This document shows positions 8,404 to 16,600 of a DNA stretch of 22,921 nucleotides, in pieces. This DNA comes from a virus. Made by a program: the position numbers and the translations under genes. The notes under the pieces were generated by a model. The model ran no database searches. It saw only the letters and a list, made by a program, of their open reading frames with translations, and was not told the DNA's origin. Location: the IMG/VR virus record IMGVR_UViG_3300044991_002081, positions 1 to 22,921 of that record; one strand, given 5' to 3'. Numbering within the stretch: the first letter of the stretch is position 1; each line of letters starts with the position of its first letter.

Positions 8404-8870
8404 TGGAACAGCTCGACATCCAGGGGAAGGTTGAGGAGGCGCTCCGGCGGGTTCTCAAGCCGTACATGGAATCAGATCTGAGCGCGCTGCAGCTGATCTG
8501 GCGGTTCTTCCTGGGCAAGCCACAGCCGCGCCGGCTGAGCATACAGGTCGGCCGATGCGCGCGCGGGCTGGTCGGGGAAGACGGTTCCCCCATCACCTGG
8601 ACATGCCCGGTGCAGCTCGAGATCGTCAGCAACGCCAAGGACGACGGGAAGGCCCACGATGACCTGGTGGCGATGGTGGCGGTCCGGACGTACGGCGGGA
8701 AAGAGTTCAAGGACCAGCTGAACTCGGCCATGGAAAAGGAAGAGTTCAACGCCCTCTTTTGGGAAAGTGACATCAGCCGGGAGTCGTCGAAAGAAAGCGG
8801 ATCCGTGCTTAAGACGGTGATCACGGGTCAGCTCGAGATGCAACCGTGGAAGGATAGCAGCCATGATTAA
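8403..8870 (+). CDS. Tail terminator-like protein (gpU slot)
   Basis: The 155-residue protein starts with a helix (IQGKVEEALRRVLKPYM), then has a beta segment containing TWTCPVQLEIVSN and a helical stretch ending FKDQLNSAMEKEEF. This helix/beta/helix layout and the place just before the tail tube genes suit a tail terminator that caps the tube and joins it to the head. No family-specific motif is visible. Its ATG is inside the previous stop (TGATG), and it overlaps the next gene by 8 bases. Confidence 0.6.
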   Translation: MEQLDIQGKVEEALRRVLKPYMESDLSALQLIWRFFLGKPQPRRLSIQVGRCARGLVGEDGSPITWTCPVQLEIVSNAKDDGKAHDDLVAMVAVRTYGGKEFKDQLNSAMEKEEFNALFWESDISRESSKESGSVLKTVITGQLEMQPWKDSSHD

Positions 8871-9219
8871 CGACGGGACAACGGAATCCGAAAGAGGGTT
8901 TCCCGGGACGATCCCTGGCCTGGTCCAGGAGAGCGTCGAAGAGGTGTCCGGCGCAAGGTCGGTGACCAAGATCAAGGGCGAGAAAAACGAGACGGCCCAG
9001 GTCGTGTTCGCGGACGCCTTCGAAGAGAAGGCCATCTCTGCCACGATCCTCGCCAGTCTCACCGCGACTTTCCGCAAGGGAACCATCGTGGCGTACGGGA
9101 CCGGGACCCCCGTCAACATGTGCGTGACGGATGCCCGGAGGTCGAAGACCGCCAAGTTCCACCGCATTCAGCTGAAGCTGCGCAAAGAAGCCAGCATGAC
9201 CTACGCGCTGCCGGCGTAA
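8863..9219 (+). CDS. Tail tube-like protein, first of a tandem pair
   Basis: The 118-residue protein is predicted to be beta-rich. From about residue 28 it aligns without large gaps to the next gene product: GEKNETAQVVFAD here against GEDDTTQVVVFSD there, and VTDARRSKTAKFHR here against IVDSAKSCTSKLNR there. Position in the lambda V slot suggests a tail tube or tube-associated subunit. AAGGAT precedes the ATG. The first 20 residues (TTESERGFPGTIPG) look flexible. I see no diagnostic tail tube motif, so function is inferred from order and the paired arrangement. Confidence 0.6.
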   Translation: MINDGTTESERGFPGTIPGLVQESVEEVSGARSVTKIKGEKNETAQVVFADAFEEKAISATILASLTATFRKGTIVAYGTGTPVNMCVTDARRSKTAKFHRIQLKLRKEASMTYALPA

Positions 9220-9234
9220 TCGAGGAGAGCCACC

Positions 9235-9594
9235 ATGCCTGATGCAATTCTGATCCACGCGAACTCGGGTAAGACTCCGCTTTTCGGGTTCGATGAGGCC
9301 ACGGAGATCGAGAACCTGACCAGGGACTCCGAAGACGAAGTCCAAACGGGCGAACGCGACGAGCTGATCGGCGAAGATGACACCACCCAGGTGGTGGTCT
9401 TCAGCGATCGCGGCGTGCAGGTGCCGGTGTCCGGATCTGTCCGCACGGGTTTCGTCAAGCCGGCGATCGGCGCCCCGTTCACGGCCGGCGGTATCGCCGG
9501 GTACATCGTGGACTCGGCAAAGAGCTGCACGAGCAAGCTGAACCGCTGGCGCGGGACGGTGGAGCTCCCGGACTCCATCAGCGCGGTGTCCTGA
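9235..9594 (+). CDS. Tail tube-like protein, second of a tandem pair
   Basis: This 119-residue protein is nearly the same length as its upstream neighbour and apparently paralogous: shared EV, G-E...T...VVF-x-D, and D-x(3)-S-x-T-x-K-x(2)-R positions occur in the same order over about 75 residues. It is acidic in the middle (DSEDEVQTGERDELIGEDD) and beta-rich after residue 55. GAGGAG precedes the ATG. One of the pair is probably the major tail tube protein; which one cannot be told from sequence. Confidence 0.6.
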   Translation: MPDAILIHANSGKTPLFGFDEATEIENLTRDSEDEVQTGERDELIGEDDTTQVVVFSDRGVQVPVSGSVRTGFVKPAIGAPFTAGGIAGYIVDSAKSCTSKLNRWRGTVELPDSISAVS

Positions 9595-9596
9595 AG

Positions 9597-10478
9597 ATGA
9601 TGTGGACCGCCCATAAGATCGGCCTGTTCCCTTCCCCGGTTCGGGTGTGCGGCTTCACGCTGATGCCGCCCACGGTCGGGCAATACCAGATCCTCGAGCA
9701 CCTGGAGAGCCCATACCTGGGCGGCGGGCGCGCGCTGGCCAGTGAGTTGTACACGGCCGTGCTGATCTGCTGGGCCCCCCGGTGGCTCGGCCTGTTTCTG
9801 GTCCGCCACCCCAAGTGCCTGGGCACGTGCATCTACTTCATGGCGGCGGGGTGGGCGGGCTTGCTGCACGTCGTGGCCCAGCCCAGGTGGCTCCGGCCCA
9901 TCTCGCGCTGGCTCGAAGCCCGGGTGGGCCGCCGGCGGGTTGAATGGGTGGACGAGCATCAGCGGTTCTTCCGGTGGATGCAGGAATGCACGTGGGTCCC
10001 GGAGCCGTTCCGGGATGAGAATGACCCCAAGCCGGAGGCGGCCGGGATCCCCACGAGTTACCGGATGCAGGACGGGCTGATTGGGAAGTTCACGCTGCGG
10101 GAAGTGCTGGCGATGTCAATGCCCGAGGCCAACCTGAGATTGCTGGCGGCTTCGGCCAACTCCGGCCGGAAGTATGAGACCCCGGAAGAATACGCCAAGA
10201 ACGCGTACCCGGAAGGCTTCGCATATCATGAGGAGGACTTCCCGACGCTGGTTACGACAATCTCCGAGATCTCCCGTATCGCCGTCGGGCGCAAGCGGAT
10301 CCTGGACCAGCTGTCGACGTTCGGCATGGACGAGAATATCTGGACGACCCAGCAGAAAGAAGCCCGGGCAAAACTGATCGAGCAGTTGAAGGATTATCCG
10401 GCGATCGATGTCCTTGCGAGTCACAGGGCGGCCGCCGCCGCGGATCTGAAAAAGATGGAGGAGACCCGTGTCAATTAA
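9597..10478 (+). CDS. Protein in the tail assembly chaperone slot
   Basis: The 293-residue protein lies between the tube genes and the tape measure, where siphoviruses encode the tail assembly chaperones (gpG/gpGT). Its first 50 residues (MPPTVGQYQILEHLESPYLGGG) fit the pattern 'T-x-G-x-x-x-L-L-E-x-x-x-S-P-F' that I associate with these chaperones. Residues 50-95 are hydrophobic and Trp-rich (AVLICWAPRWLGLF; FMAAGWAGLLHVV); two short membrane segments are possible but the helices look amphipathic. The C-terminal 100 residues are charged and helical. Unlike lambda, there is no separate frameshifted extension; everything is in one frame. Confidence 0.55.
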   Translation: MMWTAHKIGLFPSPVRVCGFTLMPPTVGQYQILEHLESPYLGGGRALASELYTAVLICWAPRWLGLFLVRHPKCLGTCIYFMAAGWAGLLHVVAQPRWLRPISRWLEARVGRRRVEWVDEHQRFFRWMQECTWVPEPFRDENDPKPEAAGIPTSYRMQDGLIGKFTLREVLAMSMPEANLRLLAASANSGRKYETPEEYAKNAYPEGFAYHEEDFPTLVTTISEISRIAVGRKRILDQLSTFGMDENIWTTQQKEARAKLIEQLKDYPAIDVLASHRAAAAADLKKMEETRVN

Positions 10479-10899
10479 ATCCCGTTTCCTGGTAATCGCC
10501 GTCCACCTGGCCGCCGTTGCGTTTGCGGCCGATGAGATCACCGTCAACTCCAGCCTGGCCATCTCGAGCGGATCCGTGGTGCAGTCCCAGAAAAGCGGGG
10601 ACGTGGTCCTGGACATGACCAACGCCACCCCCCGGTTCGCCGCCGGCATCCTCTCCGTTGGCGTCACGCCCGTGGCCCTTCCCGTCGGGAGCGTGACGGC
10701 GCCGGGCTACCTCTGGGCCAAGAACACGGCCACCAACTACTGGGTGGACATGGGACCCACAAACGTCGGGGCGATCCTGCCGGTGGTCCGGCTGGCGCCG
10801 GGAGAGGTCTTCCAGGGCCCGCTGGCCCCGGGCGCCTCCGTCTATTTCGCGGGTCCTACAAACGATCTCGGCATGCAGTACTTTTTGATCACCCGATAA
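10468..10899 (+). CDS. Small signal-peptide protein before the tape measure
   Basis: Start is GTG at 10468, 11 bases inside the previous gene, with a strong GGAGGAG 6-7 bases upstream. The N-terminus is a clear Sec signal: SIKSR, then hydrophobic LVIAVHLAAVAF, with likely cleavage AFA|AD after residue 20 or 21. The mature 120 residues are beta-rich. The segment TNYWVDMGPTN...VVRLAPGEVFQGPLAPG looks like small phage structural proteins in which a ligand-like loop caps a beta sandwich. It is unusual to find an exported protein between chaperone and tape measure genes. Function is unknown. Confidence 0.7.
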   Translation: MSIKSRFLVIAVHLAAVAFAADEITVNSSLAISSGSVVQSQKSGDVVLDMTNATPRFAAGILSVGVTPVALPVGSVTAPGYLWAKNTATNYWVDMGPTNVGAILPVVRLAPGEVFQGPLAPGASVYFAGPTNDLGMQYFLITR

Positions 10900-10917
10900 C
10901 CATCGGCGGAGGGCACC

Positions 10918-12471
10918 GTGGCGGGCAACGATCCAACCATCAATGTAAAGATAAACGGCGATTCGTCCGGGCTGCAGACCGAACTCGGCAAGGCGTCTCA
11001 GGGCGTCATGAAGGCCGTGAACGACATGAAGGCCCGGGCCCAGCAGCTGGACCTGGCCCGGACCCTTGGCGACTCCGAGAAGATGCCCACCCTCGTCGAG
11101 GGGCTCCGGAAGATGAACGGGGTGCTTGGGCAGACCGGCGGGCAGATCACCGCGGCGGACTCGAGCGTGATGGGCCTGGCCGGGAGTCTGAAGGTGTTGG
11201 CGCCGGCCGTCGGCCTGGCCTTCGCCGTAAATAGGGTGACGGCGTTTACCCAGGCATCCATGGCGGCGGCAGACGCTATCGAGGACTACGCCAAGGCGCT
11301 CGGGATCCCCGCAGGTCAGCTGGTGGCATTACAGGCCTCCGCCGAATCTTTTGGGGGAAGCGGGGAGAAGGTGCTCACATGGCTGCAGAAGGTCCGGGAC
11401 TTCCAGGACACGATTGCCGGAGGCGGCGATGGCGCAAAGGGCGCAATCGAGAAGCTGGCGGCCGCGGGAATCGATGGCGAGAAGTGGGCGGCCATGCTCC
11501 CGACGAAGGCGCTCCAGGAGCTGCTGCAGAAGACAGACGGGGCGGCCACCGGGATCGGGTTGCTGAATGACGTGCTCGGCCGGAACTCCGCTTCCGAGGC
11601 CCGGGATGCGTTCCAGGATCTGGCAAGGAACGGGCTGGATCCGCTCCTCGAAAAGTATAAGGACCTCGAGGAGGCAAACCGTAGGCTGGCCAAAGCCCAG
11701 GGTGACTTCTCCAGCGCAGGCGGGGCGATGCGGAATATGGGCCGGCGTATCGCCGGCTCGATTGTCAGCGCCCCTGATAGGTTCCTGGCTTGGATGGACC
11801 GAGACGTTTTCGGGGATGGGCCCGCCGCTGCCACCGGTAAAACCGACGATCAAATCGAAACGGAGCGGCAGGCGGCGGTGCAGGCGTCGATCGCCGCTGC
11901 CAAGAAAAAGGAAACGGACGAGCGTCGGCAGAAAGCCCAGGAGGACGCTGCGAAGCGGCGGCAGGGTGTGCTGGATGCGTTCTTCGGGTCCGAAGGCGAG
12001 GAGCAGTTCCGCAAGTCGATCCAGGCGGAAATGGAGGGGATGTCCAACAACGACATGACCACATCAGTCAGCCAGATATACAAGGCGCTGGCAGACAATG
12101 CCGACATGTTCAGCCTCAAGCAGATCTCCGACATGATTTTCCGCTACAAGGAGCTGGTCAAAGAGCTCGAGCGGCGGTTCCAGCGGGACGCCACCATGGA
12201 CGACAAGAAGGCCGCGCTGAACACCAGGATGGAACAGGAAGTGTCGGGCGAATTGAAGCGCCGGCAGCGGGACATGGACGCCATCACCGTGGGGACCCCC
12301 CGGTTGACCGGGATTGAGGCGCTTGGCGGCGTCATGGGCGGGACAGGCAATTATGCACGGAGCATGGCGGAGGCCCAGCAGAAGGCGGCGGACATCGCCA
12401 AGAACAGCAACGAGAAACTGGCCGCCATCAAGACGAATACCGAGAAGGCTGCGAAAGCCCTGGAGGATTAG
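10918..12471 (+). CDS. Tape measure protein
   Basis: The 517-residue protein starts at GTG 10918 behind GGAGGG. It begins INVKINGDSSGLQTELGKAS, the usual tape-measure opening. A hydrophobic helical region (about 83-115) is followed by the DAIEDYAKALGIPAGQLVALQ / ASAESFGGSGEKVLTWLQKV repeat-like pattern seen in many tape measures, then long charged coiled-coil stretches (ETERQAAVQASIAAAKKKET). It should span the tail lumen and set its length; at about 1.5 angstrom per residue this suggests a tail near 75-80 nm. No peptidase or lysozyme domain is visible. The stop is immediately followed by the next ATG. Confidence 0.88.
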   Translation: MAGNDPTINVKINGDSSGLQTELGKASQGVMKAVNDMKARAQQLDLARTLGDSEKMPTLVEGLRKMNGVLGQTGGQITAADSSVMGLAGSLKVLAPAVGLAFAVNRVTAFTQASMAAADAIEDYAKALGIPAGQLVALQASAESFGGSGEKVLTWLQKVRDFQDTIAGGGDGAKGAIEKLAAAGIDGEKWAAMLPTKALQELLQKTDGAATGIGLLNDVLGRNSASEARDAFQDLARNGLDPLLEKYKDLEEANRRLAKAQGDFSSAGGAMRNMGRRIAGSIVSAPDRFLAWMDRDVFGDGPAAATGKTDDQIETERQAAVQASIAAAKKKETDERRQKAQEDAAKRRQGVLDAFFGSEGEEQFRKSIQAEMEGMSNNDMTTSVSQIYKALADNADMFSLKQISDMIFRYKELVKELERRFQRDATMDDKKAALNTRMEQEVSGELKRRQRDMDAITVGTPRLTGIEALGGVMGGTGNYARSMAEAQQKAADIAKNSNEKLAAIKTNTEKAAKALED

Positions 12472-13293
12472 ATGCCAGTTTCCCCCATCATCGTCTACCG
12501 CGCAGCAGGTGTCACCGAATCTGTCATGCGGCATCGGTATACCAGCTGGGACGCGGACCGAGGAGAGGTGACCACGGAAGTGTGGGGCTGCGCGTACCCT
12601 GATCTGGCCGCCACTTACGCCAAGTTGAAAGCGGCGGGCGCCCGTACGATAACGCCCTCACCGGACGGGTCCACATGTGTCTTGACCGCCACCTTCGGGA
12701 CTCAGGCCGGATCCGGCGGGGCGGGCGGCGGCGGGGGCGAGGGCGGTGCCGTTGCGCCGATCACGGTCCGCTGGTCGACCAGCAAGAGCACTGTCGAGAT
12801 TGAGCTGGCGCGGATCCGAACATGGGGGACTGAGGGGGATCCGACGTCACCGGATAACCAGGCCCGGGCGCAGCGGTTGAACCTGATCGATAAGCTCATC
12901 TCCCAGGGGAAGCTCGACGTGGTGATGGCTTCGAGCGCGCTCCCGGCTGCTTTCAAGAAGTACGCGGCGTTGAAGGCTGCCGGGTACACGGGGGCCATGC
13001 GGGCGAATCACACGATCACAAAAACGACGACCTGGGCGAACCGATCGAACATCGACGCATACCTGACATACGAGAACCAGTGGAAAGTGACGCCGTTCGC
13101 GGGCATCTCCGCCCCGATCAAGGAGCCGAAGTTCCGGGACGTTGACACGACCGGCGCCTGGAAGCTGGTCCCGTATGAGTGGCTTTGGCTCCCGCCTGAC
13201 TCGGACGTGGTCAACAGGTCGTGGACCCTGGTCGAGCAGTGGCTTGGCGCGTATAAATGGAAGGGGGAGATGTATGATGGCGGTACGGGCTAA
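12472..13293 (+). CDS. Minor tail / distal tail protein candidate
   Basis: The 273-residue protein follows the tape measure, where distal tail and tail-tip proteins are usually encoded. It has an N-terminal beta region (1-75), a Gly-rich linker (about 78-93), and a C-terminal domain ending KLVPYEWLWLPPDSDVV and then WLGAYKWKGEMYDGG, a Trp/Tyr-rich ending I associate with phage tail proteins. No lambda gpM/gpL or Dit signature can be confirmed. Its ribosome binding site GGAGG overlaps the end of the tape measure gene, and its last 17 bases overlap the next gene. Confidence 0.55.
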   Translation: MPVSPIIVYRAAGVTESVMRHRYTSWDADRGEVTTEVWGCAYPDLAATYAKLKAAGARTITPSPDGSTCVLTATFGTQAGSGGAGGGGGEGGAVAPITVRWSTSKSTVEIELARIRTWGTEGDPTSPDNQARAQRLNLIDKLISQGKLDVVMASSALPAAFKKYAALKAAGYTGAMRANHTITKTTTWANRSNIDAYLTYENQWKVTPFAGISAPIKEPKFRDVDTTGAWKLVPYEWLWLPPDSDVVNRSWTLVEQWLGAYKWKGEMYDGGTG

Positions 13294-15334
13294 TCTTTGG
13301 GCGGTTCTGATCCTTGTGGCCGGGTCCTGCTTCGGGCAGTTGAACATCCGGTATCTGACGGCCACCACCGCGCTGGCAAAGGCGGAGGTCCCCTCGTCCG
13401 TCATGCTCCGTTGGTACCAGGGGGAAAGCCTGGTGTTCGACCACTGGAGCACGGCCTCCGGCACCAACGCCGCAGACTGGTCCGGTCAGACAAACCTGAC
13501 GGCTATCTGGTCCATTGTGGCCGATCGGAGTGATGACCCGGGCAACTCCAACGTCTACCTGTGGGCCACGGGTACGATCTACGCGGCCACCGGCCGGGTG
13601 CGCTTCACGGTCCCGCCCCAGTGGGCGGCCATGCCGGCATCGAACTACTGGTCGTTCATCACTCTTTTCCAGACGGACGGGAGCGGGGTCACCAACACGT
13701 CGGTCGGCGTTGTGCACCGGTCCATGGCCCACGTTCAACAGAGAGACACCGGGACCAGCTACGTCGGCCCCTGGCAGATCCCGAGCAACATGGTCGACGC
13801 GGTGGCCCGAGCCCGGGCGGATGCTGCTTATGTGCTTGCCGCGGCCGGCTCGTCTGACACCGCTGCGCGCTCCGGGGTGCTGGCGGTCAGCGGCCGGGTA
13901 GACGTCGTCGAGGCCTGGGGCGACCATTCGACGAACCTTTACCTCAAGCCCGATGAAAACGAGGACGTTACTTTCCCTCGTCGGATTGTCCTCGGCAGCA
14001 ATGCTACAGACGACCCGGAGACCATGAAGGGGATTTTCTGGAACAATGCGAACGGGACGTGGGTAATCAGCATGGGCCCTACCAACATTTTACGCCTGGC
14101 CAACGAGCCAGCGCACCCGAACCTCCACAACGACATATTCGAGATGGACTTCCGCTATTTGCGGTGGGCTGGCGAAACCCGCTCGAGTTGGCCGTCCGTC
14201 GTTTCCCCTGGCACCTGGCGAAATCCGGAATGGTTCAACCTGGTGTGGGCGTTGTCCCCAACCTCGTGCCCTGACTCGACCACGTACCGGACCAACCTGG
14301 ACCAGGTCCTTGAGCGCCAGGGATTCAATAATGTGCGGTACGACCGCGTGGCGCAGATCTCCGACCAGCATTCGTTCTTCGATCTGGACTTCACCGTCGA
14401 GCCGGCGGAGAGGGCTTCCGTTTCCTCGAACGGATACCTGACGCACCTGGCCGACGGCGTGGTCACGGCAGCCGTCACGGCGGCCACGTTCGGCCGCACC
14501 AACGTGCTGGTGATGAGAACGGAAGGCATGGCCATCGACCGGTACTGGGACGGCGCCGAGGGCAGCCTGCGGGCGGCGATCATCTCGAATGTCGCTGCCG
14601 GCGTCGGGACCACCGGGGCGACCATGCGGACGTTCAGCGCGTACAACACCAACGGCACTGCATTCACCAGGTCCACCAACCTCTGGATCCGCCCTGCCCC
14701 GGAGTGTGTGGCGGCCTGGAACAGTCGGGCGCAACCATACTATGGCGGCGGCGTCCTGATCACGCCCCGGCACGCTATCACGGCCGCCCATGCATCGTTC
14801 AGGCCCCAGGTAGGCGATACCGTCAAATGGGTGGATTCGACAAACGGCGTCTGGACAGCGGTTGTCGACGCGGAAGTCCTTGTCGCGGCGGACATCGCCA
14901 TGATCCGCCTGGACACCGAGATCCCCGTGCCCGTGGCCAAGGTGCTGGCGAATCCGGCCGCCGCGCTCCCGACCGGCATCAGGGAGATCCCGCTGGCCTG
15001 CGGGGAGGTCCACTTCGGGGCCCATGAATTTCAGTTGGTAGTCGGCGGATCGGAAGGCTGGAACGAGCGCGGATACACCGGGATCAGCTGGTGGAAGGCG
15101 GCCGAGCGGATTGCCTGGCGCGCCCTCTTCCGGCACTACCCGGTCAGCGGCGATTCTTCCCAGCCGGTCCTGTTCAGCACTGGCATGGACTTCGTGCTGC
15201 TGTTCTGCCTCTACTACCCGACCAGCGGCCCGTCCGTCCACTCGTATCTGGAGGAGATCCAGGCGGCGATCGCGGCTTGGGGCGATCCTGAGACCCTTTC
15301 CTACCTTGACGTCACCCCTTACACGGAGTTTTAA
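13277..15334 (+). CDS. Fibre-like protein with signal peptide and C-terminal trypsin-like protease domain
   Basis: I choose ATG 13277 (685 residues) because GGGGGAG lies 7 bases upstream; ATG 13274 is the alternative. The first 20 residues form a Sec signal (MAVRANLWAVLILVAG, cleavage near CFG|QL). Residues 20-150 resemble N-terminal baseplate/fibre attachment domains. A VEAWGDHSTNLYL motif lies near 205-220, similar to the W-G-D-H motif of many tail fibres. Residues about 485-665 form a chymotrypsin-fold domain: GGGVLITPRHAITAAH (His505), ADIAMIRLD (Asp539) and SGDSSQPVLF (Ser627), followed by a C-terminal helix. Spacing and context match the S1-type triad; it lacks the usual GDSGGP, having GDSSQP. 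Substrate is unknown; host surface protein or self-cleavage are possibilities. Confidence 0.8.
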   Translation: MAVRANLWAVLILVAGSCFGQLNIRYLTATTALAKAEVPSSVMLRWYQGESLVFDHWSTASGTNAADWSGQTNLTAIWSIVADRSDDPGNSNVYLWATGTIYAATGRVRFTVPPQWAAMPASNYWSFITLFQTDGSGVTNTSVGVVHRSMAHVQQRDTGTSYVGPWQIPSNMVDAVARARADAAYVLAAAGSSDTAARSGVLAVSGRVDVVEAWGDHSTNLYLKPDENEDVTFPRRIVLGSNATDDPETMKGIFWNNANGTWVISMGPTNILRLANEPAHPNLHNDIFEMDFRYLRWAGETRSSWPSVVSPGTWRNPEWFNLVWALSPTSCPDSTTYRTNLDQVLERQGFNNVRYDRVAQISDQHSFFDLDFTVEPAERASVSSNGYLTHLADGVVTAAVTAATFGRTNVLVMRTEGMAIDRYWDGAEGSLRAAIISNVAAGVGTTGATMRTFSAYNTNGTAFTRSTNLWIRPAPECVAAWNSRAQPYYGGGVLITPRHAITAAHASFRPQVGDTVKWVDSTNGVWTAVVDAEVLVAADIAMIRLDTEIPVPVAKVLANPAAALPTGIREIPLACGEVHFGAHEFQLVVGGSEGWNERGYTGISWWKAAERIAWRALFRHYPVSGDSSQPVLFSTGMDFVLLFCLYYPTSGPSVHSYLEEIQAAIAAWGDPETLSYLDVTPYTEF

Positions 15335-15337
15335 GCC

Positions 15338-16600
15338 ATGCGGAAAACAGCCACTATAGCGGTCTTTGCCATGATCTGCAGCTCCGCGTGCCTGGTAAGC
15401 GCGGCGCAGTTGTTCGTCCCTAAAGTCGGCCCCACGGAAACGCCTGTGTTGGAAGACGGGGAAATGGCGGTCGGGGTGTTTCCTGACGGGGAACCGATCC
15501 AAATCAAGATCGGCGATGGATTGACCAGCGGCGGCCGCACGCTATTCGACGCGCGCACCACGATCCGGACCAGCCCCATCCAGGCCATCCAGGAGAAGGA
15601 CTACACGGTCGGCTTGTCCGGGACGGCCTACTGGACGAATGGCCTGATCTCGCTGTTCACCCCGGCCACCGTTGCCAGCACCAACGAGGGTGTGGTCACC
15701 ATCACACTGCTATTCGAAGACCAGCGAATCTACGCCGTTCGCACGACTGACACCGGCCGTGATTACACGCTCACGACCCGAATCGCGCCTGACGGCCGGA
15801 CCGCCACCCTCACCGGACGGATGCAGCAGTTGAATTACCCCGGTGTCCCGCCCACGATCGAGGGCTACATCGAAGCGTTCTCGATCGACGTGTATGCTGA
15901 TCGGGACCTGGTCGGCAACACCAATGACCTCCGCGGGATGTCGCTGCTCGTGAAGCATCCGGCGGCCGCGCAGGGGAAAACAAATCAGACGGACTATTTG
16001 GCCATGTCCAAGGGCTACTATGAGGCGGTTGTCCAGGACGCCGTTTCGCTGTGGTCGGGACACCCCGCGCTGTCCCCGCTCATCGTCCGGGCCGGCACAC
16101 GCATCGATGACGGGGTCAGCATCCAACAGCGGTTCACCTGGTCATACAAGCCAAACGGATACCTGACCCTGGCCCACGAGAGCGACGCAGTGTCGCCCGT
16201 GCTGGCAATCGAGGCCATGGACCCGTACCCCTGGCTCATAACCAACTGCACCGGCACCATATCCACGCTGGTATTCACCACCAATGGGCTGGCCGGCGTC
16301 TTCCGGCTCCAGACCAGCACGAACCTGATGACAGGCGGCTGGACGACAGCCCGCCCCTTGTCGACGAACGATGCAGCGGCCGGCTACATGTCCATCACCG
16401 CCAGCAACACCCTTGCCGGCAACCGGGCGTTCTGGCGCGTGTCCGTGAGCAACGCCGTTCAGGCAACCGCACGGGCTAAATTCAGCGTTCCCGTCCAGGC
16501 GCCGCGCTTCGAGTTGTCGGGAGACACCTGGCTGTACTGGTCCAACGGGCTCCGGATTAAGTCGGGGTCATCCAACGGATTGGTGAACGTGACATGGTGA
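15338..16600 (+). CDS. Tail fibre / receptor-binding candidate with Mtd_N-like and host-like domains
   Basis: The 420-residue protein opens with a Sec signal (hydrophobic 6-20, cleavage VSA|AQ after residue 22). Residues 33-70 read ETPVLEDGEMAVGVFPDGEP then IQIKIGDGLTSGG, close in pattern to the small N-terminal domain of major tropism determinant and other fibres (A-L-x-D-G-E-x-x-x...K-I-G-D-G). Residues 100-300 are beta-rich without a known family. Residues about 305-370 (GVFRLQTSTNLMTGGWTT ... RAFWRVSVSN) resemble the C-terminal module common in secreted proteins of Verrucomicrobiota-type bacteria. GGAG lies about 8 bases before the ATG, 3 bases after the previous stop. A host-binding role is inferred. 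Confidence 0.7.
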   Translation: MRKTATIAVFAMICSSACLVSAAQLFVPKVGPTETPVLEDGEMAVGVFPDGEPIQIKIGDGLTSGGRTLFDARTTIRTSPIQAIQEKDYTVGLSGTAYWTNGLISLFTPATVASTNEGVVTITLLFEDQRIYAVRTTDTGRDYTLTTRIAPDGRTATLTGRMQQLNYPGVPPTIEGYIEAFSIDVYADRDLVGNTNDLRGMSLLVKHPAAAQGKTNQTDYLAMSKGYYEAVVQDAVSLWSGHPALSPLIVRAGTRIDDGVSIQQRFTWSYKPNGYLTLAHESDAVSPVLAIEAMDPYPWLITNCTGTISTLVFTTNGLAGVFRLQTSTNLMTGGWTTARPLSTNDAAAGYMSITASNTLAGNRAFWRVSVSNAVQATARAKFSVPVQAPRFELSGDTWLYWSNGLRIKSGSSNGLVNVTW

